The notes: generated from the sequence alone by a model not told the origin. 5,775 nt of DNA from Bacillota bacterium (GCA_023409435.1 JAEYHP010000178.1:1-5775), one strand, 5' to 3'. Positions 1-5,775 are shown, counted from the first letter of the stretch. A program made the numbers and translations.

Positions 1-21
1 TCACAGGGTATAGTGTAGCAT
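1..21 (-). CDS. Possible six-codon ORF (MLHYTL) with strong ribosome binding site
   Basis: The ATG at 19-21 follows AGGAGAGGAG and reads Met-Leu-His-Tyr-Thr-Leu, then TGA at 1-3. The stop codon overlaps a GTG (2-4), the same GTGA arrangement seen at the nrnA/truB junction, so it could be a short leader coupled to a gene starting at that GTG. It may equally be chance. The sequence to the left of the window is needed to decide. Confidence 0.2.
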   Translation of the reverse strand: MLHYTL

Positions 22-43
22 AGAGCTCCTCTCCTGTAAACAT
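1..43 (-). CDS. Possible start of a further operon gene, partial and unidentified
   Basis: From the ATG at 41-43, eight bases after the ribF stop, a frame stays open to the left edge and reads MFTGEELYATLYPV. The spacing would suit another operon member. However, no Shine-Dalgarno precedes this ATG, and 14 residues are too few to identify a family. It does not resemble the start of ribosomal protein S15 (rpsO), a frequent neighbour of ribF in Bacillota. The competing reading is the six-codon ORF at 1-21, in another frame, which has the strong Shine-Dalgarno. Confidence 0.25.
   Translation of the reverse strand, partial: MFTGEELYATLYPV
26..35 (-). promoter_or_regulatory. Strong Shine-Dalgarno downstream of ribF
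   Basis: AGGAGAGGAG on the minus strand contains two overlapping AGGAG cores, 9 and 4 nt before an ATG at 19-21. It is the strongest ribosome binding site-like sequence in the window. It may instead be coincidental coding sequence (Gly-Glu-Glu) if a gene starts at the ATG at 41-43. Confidence 0.45.
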
Positions 44-51
44 GCTTTTGC

Positions 52-984
52 TTATGGGAAACTGCCTGATTTAGCCTTTTCCCGTATTCCCACGTTTTGG
101 AAATACATTCTTGCGTCAAGTACGTCCTTCTTGATCTGCGCAATCAACTCCTCTTTGGAGGCAAACCGGATCTCGTCGCGCAGGCGCTGATGGAAACGTA
201 CGGTAAGCTCCTTACCGTAAAGGTCGCCCTCATAATCCATCAGATAGGTTTCCACGCTGAGCGCGGTTCCGTTTACGGTGGGGTTTGTTCCGACGTTCGT
301 AACGGACTCATAACAGCGCCCCTCATGCAGTGTGGAGGTCACATAGATGCCTGTTGCGGGCAGCGCCTTTTCCGCAGGCGGCTGGATGTTCGCCGTTGGA
401 AAGCCCAAAGAGGTCCCGATGCGGCGGTTTTTGACCACCACGCCGGTCAGGGCGTAAGGCTCAGTCAGCATGCTGTTTGCGTCCGGAAGTTCGCCGGTTG
501 TGATGAGCTGGCGGATGCGGGTGCTCGATACCGTATCGTCCTTGAACAATACGGGAGGAATCACATGGGCCGCAAAGGCGTGCGTCTTCCCAAGCGCCAT
601 CAGCGTTTCGGGCGTGCCCTTGCCTCCCTGGCCGAACGTGTAGTTGAACCCTACCACAAAGGCACGGACATCATACTGCTCCTGCAGCCGGTTGACAAAC
701 GCTTCCGGAGAAAGCATGGCAGTTTCCTTATCGAACACTTCCATGCGCACCCGGTCGAGCCCCAGCTTTTTAATGCAGTTGCTCCGCTCCTCTTCGGTGG
801 AAAGGAGCTTGGGCGCCTGCGCGAATACACTTCTGGGATGGTTGGAAAACGTATAGGCAACGCTCTGTGCACCGAGTTCCTTTGCCGTTTCCACCGCGTG
901 CTTCAAGAGCGCCCTGTGCCCCAGATGTACGCCGTCAAACATGCCCAGCGCAATGACAACGGGTGTTTTCTTCCTGTCCTGCAT
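52..984 (-). CDS. ribF: Bifunctional riboflavin kinase / FAD synthetase
   Basis: RibF phosphorylates riboflavin to FMN and adenylylates FMN to FAD. The product is 310 residues, the full family length. The N-terminal nucleotidyltransferase domain shows GMFDGVHLGH (14-23, the HxGH-type ATP site), TFSNHP (45-50), VVGFNYTFGQGGKG (110-123) and VSSTRIR (152-158). The C-terminal kinase domain shows RRIGTSLGFPTANI (187-200) with the PTAN Thr197 and Asn199, TNVGTNPTV (229-237) and VETYLMDY with the likely catalytic Glu245. Asn114 occupies a position that is often Asp in relatives, so it is a mild variation. The start is ATG at 982-984 with AAAGAGG at 992-998 and a 7-nt poly-T spacer. It sits 65 bp after truB. 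Both activities are inferred from intact motifs. Confidence 0.96.
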   Translation of the reverse strand: MQDRKKTPVVIALGMFDGVHLGHRALLKHAVETAKELGAQSVAYTFSNHPRSVFAQAPKLLSTEEERSNCIKKLGLDRVRMEVFDKETAMLSPEAFVNRLQEQYDVRAFVVGFNYTFGQGGKGTPETLMALGKTHAFAAHVIPPVLFKDDTVSSTRIRQLITTGELPDANSMLTEPYALTGVVVKNRRIGTSLGFPTANIQPPAEKALPATGIYVTSTLHEGRCYESVTNVGTNPTVNGTALSVETYLMDYEGDLYGKELTVRFHQRLRDEIRFASKEELIAQIKKDVLDARMYFQNVGIREKAKSGSFP

Positions 985-991
985 AAAAAAA

Positions 992-998
992 CCTCTTT
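992..998 (-). promoter_or_regulatory. Ribosome binding site of ribF
   Basis: AAAGAGG is followed by seven T residues and then the ATG at 984. The T-run spacer is unusual but the 7-nt distance is normal. The T-run should be read as an unstructured spacer and not as a terminator tail, because it follows the Shine-Dalgarno. Confidence 0.65.
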
Positions 999-1007
999 AA
1001 AACCGCA

Positions 1008-1032
1008 AACGCCGCCCTGTTGTACAGGCGTT
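1008..1032 (-). other. Weak hairpin in the truB-ribF gap
   Basis: In the 65-bp truB-ribF gap, the first six bases (AACGCC) and last six (GGCGTT) of this stretch are complementary. An alternative inner stem CCTGT/ACAGG with a 3-base loop competes with the outer one. No clean U-tract follows the stem (TGCGGTTTTAAAGAGG comes next), so it is a poor intrinsic terminator and could at most tune ribF expression. Upstream in the same gap, 1040-1049 is the 10-bp palindrome ATATGCATAT. Confidence 0.3.
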
Positions 1033-1049
1033 GCTATTCATATGCATAT

Positions 1050-1937
1050 TTAAGCGCATAGATGGATCTTCAGCTTCAGGCCCTCGGGCGTAAATACGCC
1101 AATGCCTATGAGCTCGTCGCTGCCATATACCAGGCAGCTCTCGTCCTCAATAAAACCGGCACATTCGCTGATCGACTCGGCGCAGCCGTTTTGCAGGCGA
1201 AACAGCGCTTTTTCACTGCTGACTGTTACCTTGGGCAGGAAGGAAAGCGCCTGCGCAATCGGTATGACGCTGTCTAAAAGCGTCGCCTGCTCTTTCTGCG
1301 CCGCGAGTTCCTCTATGCTGTGCGCATCTTCCACCCGGAACGGTCCCGACGCCGTACGCAGTAAGAACGACATGTGCGCGCATACAGACAGGCGCTTGCC
1401 GATATCCTCGCACAGGGTTCTAATATATGTCCCTCGCGAACAGCCGATGCGGATAAGAAAGCGATTCTCGTTTGTTTTAGCAACTAGCTCCAGCGAATGA
1501 ATCGTAACGGGGCGTATGCGTTCGGGCACCTCCTGCCCGTTGCGCGCAAGCTCGTACATCGCCTTGCCGCCGGACTTTAACGCGGAATACTTTGGCGCGA
1601 TCTGCGTTTGCTCCCCCAAAAAAGAAGGCAATACGGCGCGAAACTCCGCCTCGTCGATCATCCGGTCGCTTGTATCCACAATGCGCCCGTAGCTGTCCTG
1701 CGTATCCGTACAGCTGCCGAATGCGAGTTCTGCGATATATTCCTTTTCCTTATCCACTAGGTAATCGAATAAACGCGTCGCCCTGCCCAGACAAACGGGC
1801 AATACGCCCGCAGCGCCCGGGTCCAGCGTTCCCGTATGCCCTACGCGCTTTAAATCAAACAGTTTGCGGACGTCGCTCACGACGTTGCTTGACGTCATGC
1901 CCGGCGGCTTCAATATATTGACGATTCCTTCGGTCAC
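1050..1937 (-). CDS. truB: tRNA pseudouridine(55) synthase
   Basis: TruB converts U55 in the T-loop of elongator tRNAs to pseudouridine and also acts as a tRNA folding chaperone. The product is 295 residues, typical for Bacillota. Signatures are the N-terminal NILKPPGMTS (7-16), the catalytic motif GHTGTLDPGAAG (33-44) with nucleophile D39, KEYIAEL (65-71) with the active-site tyrosine Y67, the PKYSALKSGG segment (115-124), and SRGTYIRTLCEDIG (167-180) with the conserved GTYIR arginine. A PUA-like C-terminal domain follows. The start is GTG at 1935-1937, supported by AAGGA at 1947-1951 (9-nt spacer) and by the good match of the N-terminus to the family. GTG shares four bases (GTGA) with the stop of nrnA, suggesting translational coupling. 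The gene ends with TAA at 1050-1052. Confidence 0.96.
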   Translation of the reverse strand: MTEGIVNILKPPGMTSSNVVSDVRKLFDLKRVGHTGTLDPGAAGVLPVCLGRATRLFDYLVDKEKEYIAELAFGSCTDTQDSYGRIVDTSDRMIDEAEFRAVLPSFLGEQTQIAPKYSALKSGGKAMYELARNGQEVPERIRPVTIHSLELVAKTNENRFLIRIGCSRGTYIRTLCEDIGKRLSVCAHMSFLLRTASGPFRVEDAHSIEELAAQKEQATLLDSVIPIAQALSFLPKVTVSSEKALFRLQNGCAESISECAGFIEDESCLVYGSDELIGIGVFTPEGLKLKIHLCA

Positions 1938-2911
1938 TGCAATGCGTCCTTCGCCAAACGTAACAATTCCGCTTTCAGAGCTTCCGGCTCCCCTTCCCAG
2001 GTGCAGCCCGAGGCATGGATGTGCCCGCCGCCGCCCAGGCTGTGCGCGATTGCGCTCACATCCGCATACTGCTTGGAGCGCATGCTGACTTTGCAGGTGC
2101 CGTCTTTCGCTTGCCGCGCTAAGATGGCAATCTCCACCGTATCGATATCCCGGATGTCGTCGATCACGCCGTCCACTTCCTCCGCCGACGCGCCCAAAGA
2201 AGCGAGCGTCTCCAGCGATACGAATACAAAGCCGACCTTGCCGTTCTCATAGAGCTCCATATCGGTCAGAACATACCCGAGGAGCCGCTTCTTTGCGAGC
2301 GGAACGGTGCGGTACACCCTGCGGTTGATATCGGCGATGTCGATGCCGGTTTCTAAAAGCCCCGCCGCCGTGCGGAATGTGGAGGGCGTGGTGTTGGTAT
2401 AGGCAAAATTCCCTGTATCCGTACTGATGGCGGTAAACAGGCACTCGGCGATTTCTTTTGCCGTAGCGCCGTCCGTTGCAACGTCCAGTTCCCGCCAAAG
2501 CGCGTATACGATTTCCCCGGTTGCCGCGGCGTCCCCGTCATGTAACACATAGTCGCCAAACAGCGGGTTGGTGCGGTGATGGTCGATATTGCCTTTCTTT
2601 TCCGCCCGCTCAAAAAACAGGAGTGCGCCGCCCATGCGCGCTTCGTCCGCACAATCCATGGATATGACGTTTTTTAAGCTTGTATCCGCCCGATCCGGTA
2701 AAAGCACTTTTGTGGCATTTGGCAAAAAAGAATAAACGCGGGGCACCGGCTGTTCGCAGATGGCCTGCACGCGTTTACCCATGGCGGCAAGTATGCCAAA
2801 AAGCGCCAGGGAGGAACCTATCGTATCCCCGTCCGGGGAGACGTGGGAAATCAGCGTAAAGCCGTCCTTCCGCCGGAGCCATTCGGCGAATGCTGTAACC
2901 GCCTCATTCAT
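1934..2911 (-). CDS. nrnA: DHH/DHHA1 phosphoesterase, bifunctional oligoribonuclease / pAp phosphatase (NrnA type)
   Basis: NrnA proteins degrade very short RNAs (nanoRNAs) from the ends and dephosphorylate 3'-phosphoadenosine 5'-phosphate, replacing Orn in many Bacillota. With the ATG at 2909-2911 the product is 325 residues, close to the family norm. The metal-binding DHH motifs are present in order: H23 with D27-G-D29, D86 (SMDCADE), D110-H111-H112 (NIDHHRTN) and D165 (STDTGNF). The C-terminal DHHA1 substrate-binding domain carries GGGGHIHASG (293-302). An in-frame ATG at 2995 would add 28 residues lying inside rbfA and unlike family N-termini. The start at 2911 has GGGAG at 2919-2923 (7-nt spacer) and gives the expected beginning, so I chose it. 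It overlaps rbfA by 8 bp and truB by 4 bp. The family call is secure; activity on nanoRNA and pAp is inferred from homology. Confidence 0.93.
   Translation of the reverse strand: MNEAVTAFAEWLRRKDGFTLISHVSPDGDTIGSSLALFGILAAMGKRVQAICEQPVPRVYSFLPNATKVLLPDRADTSLKNVISMDCADEARMGGALLFFERAEKKGNIDHHRTNPLFGDYVLHDGDAAATGEIVYALWRELDVATDGATAKEIAECLFTAISTDTGNFAYTNTTPSTFRTAAGLLETGIDIADINRRVYRTVPLAKKRLLGYVLTDMELYENGKVGFVFVSLETLASLGASAEEVDGVIDDIRDIDTVEIAILARQAKDGTCKVSMRSKQYADVSAIAHSLGGGGHIHASGCTWEGEPEALKAELLRLAKDALQ
1947..1951 (-). promoter_or_regulatory. Ribosome binding site of truB, inside the nrnA coding region
   Basis: AAGGA sits 9 nt before the GTG at 1937, inside the final codons of nrnA. It supports the use of a GTG start that overlaps the nrnA stop as GTGA. 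Confidence 0.65.
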
Positions 2912-3272
2912 CTTGCGTCTCCCGTTTTTCAGTGTGCAGCGTATCCAGTATTTTTGCGATATGTACGCTGTACTCAATGGAGGTATCCAATACAAATTTC
3001 AATGCGGGCAGGCGCCGTATCTGCATCCTGTGCCCAAGCTCGCGGGTGATGAAACCCGCGGCATGGTTGAGCGCGTCCACGCTCGCCTTTCGCACCTGCT
3101 CGTCCGCTTCGTAAATGCTTACCATCAGCTTCGCATGCTTGAGGTCATTGGTAACCTCCGCCTGCGTGATTGTGGTCATAGGGGAAATGCGGGGATCCTT
3201 CATTTCCCGTATGACTTCGCTGACGGTTTTTTTGATTTCCTCGTTCAATCTGTCCTGTCGTATGGCAGACAT
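2904..3272 (-). CDS. rbfA: 30S ribosome-binding factor A
   Basis: RbfA is a small KH-fold protein that binds the immature 30S subunit near the 5' end of 16S rRNA and helps late maturation of that end. The product is 122 residues, the normal family size. Visible signatures are the N-terminal helix MSAIRQDRLNEEIKK, DPRIS (26-30), the helix carrying the AAG kink (71-73) and RRLPALKF (86-93), the conserved C-terminal strand region. The start is ATG at 3270-3272, preceded by AAGGAG at 3277-3282 with a 4-nt spacer, which decides the start. It lies 53 bp after infB and its TGA (2904-2906) overlaps the start of the DHH phosphoesterase by 8 bp. The infB-rbfA pairing is one of the most conserved bacterial gene neighbourhoods and supports the call. 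Confidence 0.96.
   Translation of the reverse strand: MSAIRQDRLNEEIKKTVSEVIREMKDPRISPMTTITQAEVTNDLKHAKLMVSIYEADEQVRKASVDALNHAAGFITRELGHRMQIRRLPALKFVLDTSIEYSVHIAKILDTLHTEKRETQDE
2919..2923 (-). promoter_or_regulatory. Ribosome binding site of nrnA, inside the rbfA coding region
   Basis: GGGAG lies 7 nt before the ATG at 2911, within the last codons of rbfA. It decides between this start and the in-frame ATG at 2995, which would extend far into rbfA. Confidence 0.65.
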
Positions 3273-3276
3273 AGTT

Positions 3277-3282
3277 CTCCTT
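3277..3282 (-). promoter_or_regulatory. Ribosome binding site of rbfA
   Basis: The minus strand reads AAGGAGAACT directly before the ATG at 3272. This is a near-ideal Shine-Dalgarno and shows that rbfA is loaded independently, although infB ends only 53 bp upstream. Confidence 0.8.
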
Positions 3283-3325
3283 ATCGTAAGTACCGTTCGC
3301 GCGGGAATATGCCATTAGTGTGCGC

Positions 3326-5775
3326 TTATTTCTTTACTTCTTCCATCACGAAGGCTTCGATGGTATCGCCTTCCAAGAGATCGTTGAAGCTTTCGATGCC
3401 GATACCGCACTCGTACCCCTGCGCGACTTCCTTCACATCGTCCTTAAAGCGCTTGAGCGAGGAAATCTTGCCCTCGTGTATGACGATGCCGTCGCGCACC
3501 ACGCGCACCTGCGCGTTTCGGGCGACCTTACCTTCCTGCACATACGCGCCCGCGATGGTGCCTACGCCGGTAACCTTAAAGGTGTTGCGCACTGAAATGC
3601 GGCCAAGCTCCACTTCCTTGAACACGGGTTTAAACATGCCCTTCATGGCGTTCTGGACATCCTCGATGGCGTTGTATATGATGCGGTACATCCGCACATC
3701 CACTTTTTCCTTTTCGGCGGCCACGCGCGCCACGTTATCCATGCGCACGTTGAAGCCGATGATGATGGCGTTGGACGCGGAAGCGAACATGATATCAGAA
3801 CCCGTGATGGCGCCTACGCCGCCGTGGATGCACCGGACGCGCACTTCTTCGTTGGAAAGCTTTTCAAGCGCCTGCTTGACGGCTTCCACGGAGCCCTGCA
3901 CATCCGCCTTGACGATAATATTGAGGTCCTTGATCTCGCCTTCGGCGATCTGGCTGAAGAGATCGTCCAAAGAGACCTTGGAAAGGTTCTTCAGCTGCTC
4001 CGCCTTGATCTTGTCGCGGCGCTCCTCCGCCACCTGGCGGGAAAGCTTGTCGATCTCCGCGACGTTTAAGATGTCGCCAGCAGCTGGCACTTCGCTAAAG
4101 CCAAGCACCTCAACCGGCTGGCTGGGGCCAGCTTCCTGAACTCTCTGGCCTTTGTCGTCCATCATGGCACGCACGCGGCCATAGGCGGTGCCAGCTACGA
4201 TGGTATCGCCCACGCGCAGCGTGCCGTTCTGCACCAGCACCGTAGCGATGGGGCCGCGGCCCTTGTCAAGCTGCGCCTCGATGATGGTGCCCTTCGCAAG
4301 GCGTTTGGGGTTGGCCTTGAGTTCCAATACGTCCGCCTGCAGCAGGACCATTTCCAGTAGCGTATCGAGGCCCATCTGCGTCTTTGCGGAAACGGGAACG
4401 CAAATGGTATCGCCGCCCCATTCCTCGGAAACAAGGGAATACTCCGTCAACTGCTGCTTCACGCGGTCCGGGTCCGCCTCCGGGCGGTCCATTTTGTTGA
4501 GCGCCACCACGATAGGCACGCCCGCGGCTTTCGCGTGGTTGATGGCTTCCACCGTCTGGGGTTTGATTCCGTCGTCCGCCGCGACCACGAGTATGACGAT
4601 ATCCGTCACCTGTGCGCCGCGTGCGCGCATGGACGTGAACGCCTCATGGCCCGGGGTATCGATAAACGTGATGCTGCGCCCGTTGCAATCGACCGTGTAC
4701 GCGCCGATATGCTGTGTAATGCCGCCCGCCTCGCCTTCCGTTACGCGGGCGTTGCGGATGGCGTCAAGCAGCGAGGTCTTGCCGTGATCGACATGGCCCA
4801 TGATGGTGACGACCGGCGCGCGGTCTACTAAAGTTTCCGGGGCATCCTGTTCGTCGGAGTCCTGGAGCACATCTTCAAATGTCTTGGTGAGCTGCAGCTC
4901 CACCGCAATGCCGTATTCGGAAGCGATCAGCTCGCAGGTATCAAAATCGATCTCCTGGTTGATGGTCGCGATGATGCCCAGCATAAAGAGTTTCTTGATG
5001 ATCTCGCCTGCAGGCTTTCCGATTTTCTCGGAAAGGTCTTTTACCGTAATTGTTTCCGTTGTGATAACCGCCTTTTCAATGATTACAGGCTCCGGCCGGT
5101 GCTGCGGCTGCAATTGCTTGCGCGGCTTGCGGCGGCTGCTGCCCATAGGTGCGTCTTCATCCCACGCGGCACGCGCGATGGGGACGGCTTCCTTCTGGAT
5201 CGCCTTTTTGGTGCGGGCCTTTTTCTCGGCCTCGTAATTTCTTGTGTAGTTGCTCTTATTGGGATCGTAATTGCTTACCTTCTCCTTGCCGACGGCAGGC
5301 GCGATAGGTGCCGCAGGTTTTGCGCCCATGGCGGGCCTGCGCTGGAACCCTTCGCCCTGCGGGCGCTGGAAACCGCCGCTACCTTGCGGGCGCTGCTGAT
5401 AGCCACCCTGTTGAAAACCGCCGCCCTGCGGACGCTGCTGGTACCCGCCCTGCTGGAAGCCGCCGCCCTGCGGACGTTGCTGATACCCGCCCTGCTGGTA
5501 GCCGCCGCCACCCTGCGGACGTTGCTGGTAACCGCCCTGCTGATAACCGCCGCCCTGCGGACGCTGCTGATACCCGCCCTGTGGACGCTGCTGGTACCCT
5601 TCTCCCTGCGGGCGCTGCTGGTAGCCGCCCTGTGGACGCTGCTGGTACCCTTCTCCCTGCGGACGCTGCTGATAGCCGCCCTGCGGGCGCTGCTGGTACC
5701 CTTCGCCCTGCGGGCGCTGCTGATACCCACCCTGGCGCGGCTGGTAGCCTTCACCCTGAGGACGCTGCTGGTACC
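3326..5775 (-). CDS. infB: Translation initiation factor IF-2 (N-terminus beyond the window edge)
   Basis: IF2 is the GTPase that brings fMet-tRNA to the 30S subunit and promotes 50S joining in the cytoplasm. The reading frame is open to the right edge, giving at least 816 residues, and ends at TAA (3326-3328). Numbering from an internal Met at 5329: a basic linker (1-90), an IF2_N domain (about 94-145), then the G domain with G1 GHVDHGKT (178-185), G2 GGITQHIGA (202-210), G3 DTPGH (224-228), G4 NKMD (278-281) and G5 SAK (314-316). The IF2 beta-barrel and C-terminal domains follow. All GTPase motifs are intact. The Met at 5329 is unlikely to be the start: it has no clear Shine-Dalgarno and the frame upstream has no stop for 148 codons. 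Those codons form a YQQRPQG repeat. The true start lies outside the window. rbfA follows 53 bp downstream. Family identity is certain; only the N-terminus is unknown. Confidence 0.97.
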   Translation of the reverse strand, partial: YQQRPQGEGYQPRQGGYQQRPQGEGYQQRPQGGYQQRPQGEGYQQRPQGGYQQRPQGEGYQQRPQGGYQQRPQGGGYQQGGYQQRPQGGGGYQQGGYQQRPQGGGFQQGGYQQRPQGGGFQQGGYQQRPQGSGGFQRPQGEGFQRRPAMGAKPAAPIAPAVGKEKVSNYDPNKSNYTRNYEAEKKARTKKAIQKEAVPIARAAWDEDAPMGSSRRKPRKQLQPQHRPEPVIIEKAVITTETITVKDLSEKIGKPAGEIIKKLFMLGIIATINQEIDFDTCELIASEYGIAVELQLTKTFEDVLQDSDEQDAPETLVDRAPVVTIMGHVDHGKTSLLDAIRNARVTEGEAGGITQHIGAYTVDCNGRSITFIDTPGHEAFTSMRARGAQVTDIVILVVAADDGIKPQTVEAINHAKAAGVPIVVALNKMDRPEADPDRVKQQLTEYSLVSEEWGGDTICVPVSAKTQMGLDTLLEMVLLQADVLELKANPKRLAKGTIIEAQLDKGRGPIATVLVQNGTLRVGDTIVAGTAYGRVRAMMDDKGQRVQEAGPSQPVEVLGFSEVPAAGDILNVAEIDKLSRQVAEERRDKIKAEQLKNLSKVSLDDLFSQIAEGEIKDLNIIVKADVQGSVEAVKQALEKLSNEEVRVRCIHGGVGAITGSDIMFASASNAIIIGFNVRMDNVARVAAEKEKVDVRMYRIIYNAIEDVQNAMKGMFKPVFKEVELGRISVRNTFKVTGVGTIAGAYVQEGKVARNAQVRVVRDGIVIHEGKISSLKRFKDDVKEVAQGYECGIGIESFNDLLEGDTIEAFVMEEVKK
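5402..5572 (-). repeat. Four 42-45-bp tandem units with a second aromatic half-unit
   Basis: This block uses a different unit from the 51-bp array next to it. Each unit is YQQRPQGGG followed by a short YQQGG or FQQGG half. Units are 5531-5572 (42 bp, YQQGG), 5486-5530 (45 bp, one extra Gly), 5444-5485 (42 bp, FQQGG) and 5402-5443 (42 bp, FQQGG). The glutamate seen in the 51-bp units is absent, and the second aromatic changes from Tyr to Phe toward the IF2 core. Confidence 0.9.
5573..5725 (-). repeat. Three perfect-length 51-bp tandem units (17 residues each)
   Basis: Units 5675-5725, 5624-5674 and 5573-5623 each encode exactly YQQRPQGEGYQQRPQGG. The first and second copies differ at four bases, the second and third at three. 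Every one of these changes falls in a third codon position and is synonymous (CCG/CCA, CGC/CGT, GGC/GGA, TAT/TAC, GGC/GGG). A degenerate 48-bp copy (5726-5773) precedes them, with one codon fewer. The high DNA identity suggests recent duplication by slippage or unequal recombination. Confidence 0.93.

Larger units (their letters stand above)
5330..5775 (-). repeat. In-frame YQQRPQG tandem repeat coding for the IF2 N-terminal disordered region
   Basis: Translating the infB frame upstream of 5329 gives about 148 residues made almost only of G, Q, Y/F, R and P, with occasional E. The heptapeptide YQQRPQG occurs 12 times exactly, at codons beginning (highest base) 5773, 5725, 5698, 5674, 5647, 5623, 5596, 5572, 5530, 5485, 5443 and 5401. 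Degenerate units are YQPRQGG (from 5746), FQRPQGEG (from 5371) and FQRRPAM at the C-terminal end. There is no lysine, cysteine or aliphatic residue except the final Ala-Met. This composition predicts a disordered, positively charged tail. The array runs into the window edge, so its full copy number is unknown. Low-complexity N-termini are known among IF2 proteins and this segment is not part of the catalytic core. Confidence 0.95.

Noticed and set aside
985..1032. Intrinsic terminator between truB and ribF
   Set aside because: The T7 run is separated from the hairpin by the ribF ribosome binding site, and the bases just after the stem are not U-rich.
1000..1047. 16-residue ORF in the truB-ribF gap (starting MHMNSN)
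   Set aside because: No ribosome binding site precedes it, the sequence resembles no known peptide, and it is short enough to arise by chance.
97..1053. 318-codon plus-strand ORF opposite ribF
   Set aside because: Fully antisense to ribF, whose motifs are intact, and without recognisable domains. It is a shadow frame.
2760..4139. 459-codon plus-strand ORF opposite infB, rbfA and nrnA
   Set aside because: It lies antisense to three well-supported genes, spans their junctions, is rich in Ser/Thr/Arg with no recognisable domain, and is the kind of open frame produced opposite GC-biased codon use.
5275..5754. 159-codon minus-strand frame rich in Ser, Arg and Ala across the repeat
   Set aside because: It is an out-of-frame reading of the IF2 repeat. 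The repeat is in frame with the IF2 core with no stop, and repeat arrays often stay open in more than one frame.
5330..5775. CRISPR array or mobile-element repeat
   Set aside because: Units are directly adjacent with no spacers, are a multiple of three in length, and encode a continuous peptide in the infB frame.

Overview
The window holds part of a bacterial housekeeping operon, read entirely on the minus strand (transcription runs from high to low coordinates). In transcription order the genes are infB (5' part beyond the right edge), rbfA, a DHH/DHHA1 phosphoesterase of the NrnA type, truB and ribF. The order infB-rbfA-nrnA-truB-ribF is typical of Bacillota, especially Clostridia. The moderately GC-rich sequence, the AGGAG-type ribosome binding sites and a low-complexity IF2 N-terminus all fit a GC-richer clostridial lineage. 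I cannot name a genus.

Layout: 3326-5775 is infB, open to the right edge. Its first 148 visible codons (5330-5775) are a striking in-frame tandem repeat built on YQQRPQG. A lysine-rich linker follows, then IF2_N, the GTPase domain and the C-terminal domains. A 53-bp gap with a good Shine-Dalgarno leads to rbfA (2904-3272). rbfA overlaps nrnA (1934-2911) by 8 bp, and nrnA overlaps truB (1050-1937, GTG start) by 4 bp, so these three are probably translationally coupled. A 65-bp gap with a weak hairpin separates truB from ribF (52-984). The last 51 bp hold a strong Shine-Dalgarno and either a six-codon ORF or the first codons of another gene. No promoter, convincing terminator, RNA gene, CRISPR array or mobile element is visible.

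The genes share a theme of ribosome and RNA maturation. IF2 places initiator tRNA on the ribosome, RbfA matures the 30S subunit, NrnA clears short RNA fragments and pAp, and TruB makes pseudouridine 55 in tRNA. RibF supplies FMN and FAD and traditionally travels with this cluster.

Most of the window is ordinary. The part worth a second look is the IF2 N-terminal repeat. It has two successive repeat architectures (51 bp x3, then 42-45 bp x4), and all seven base differences between adjacent 51-bp copies are synonymous, which suggests the peptide itself is under selection.
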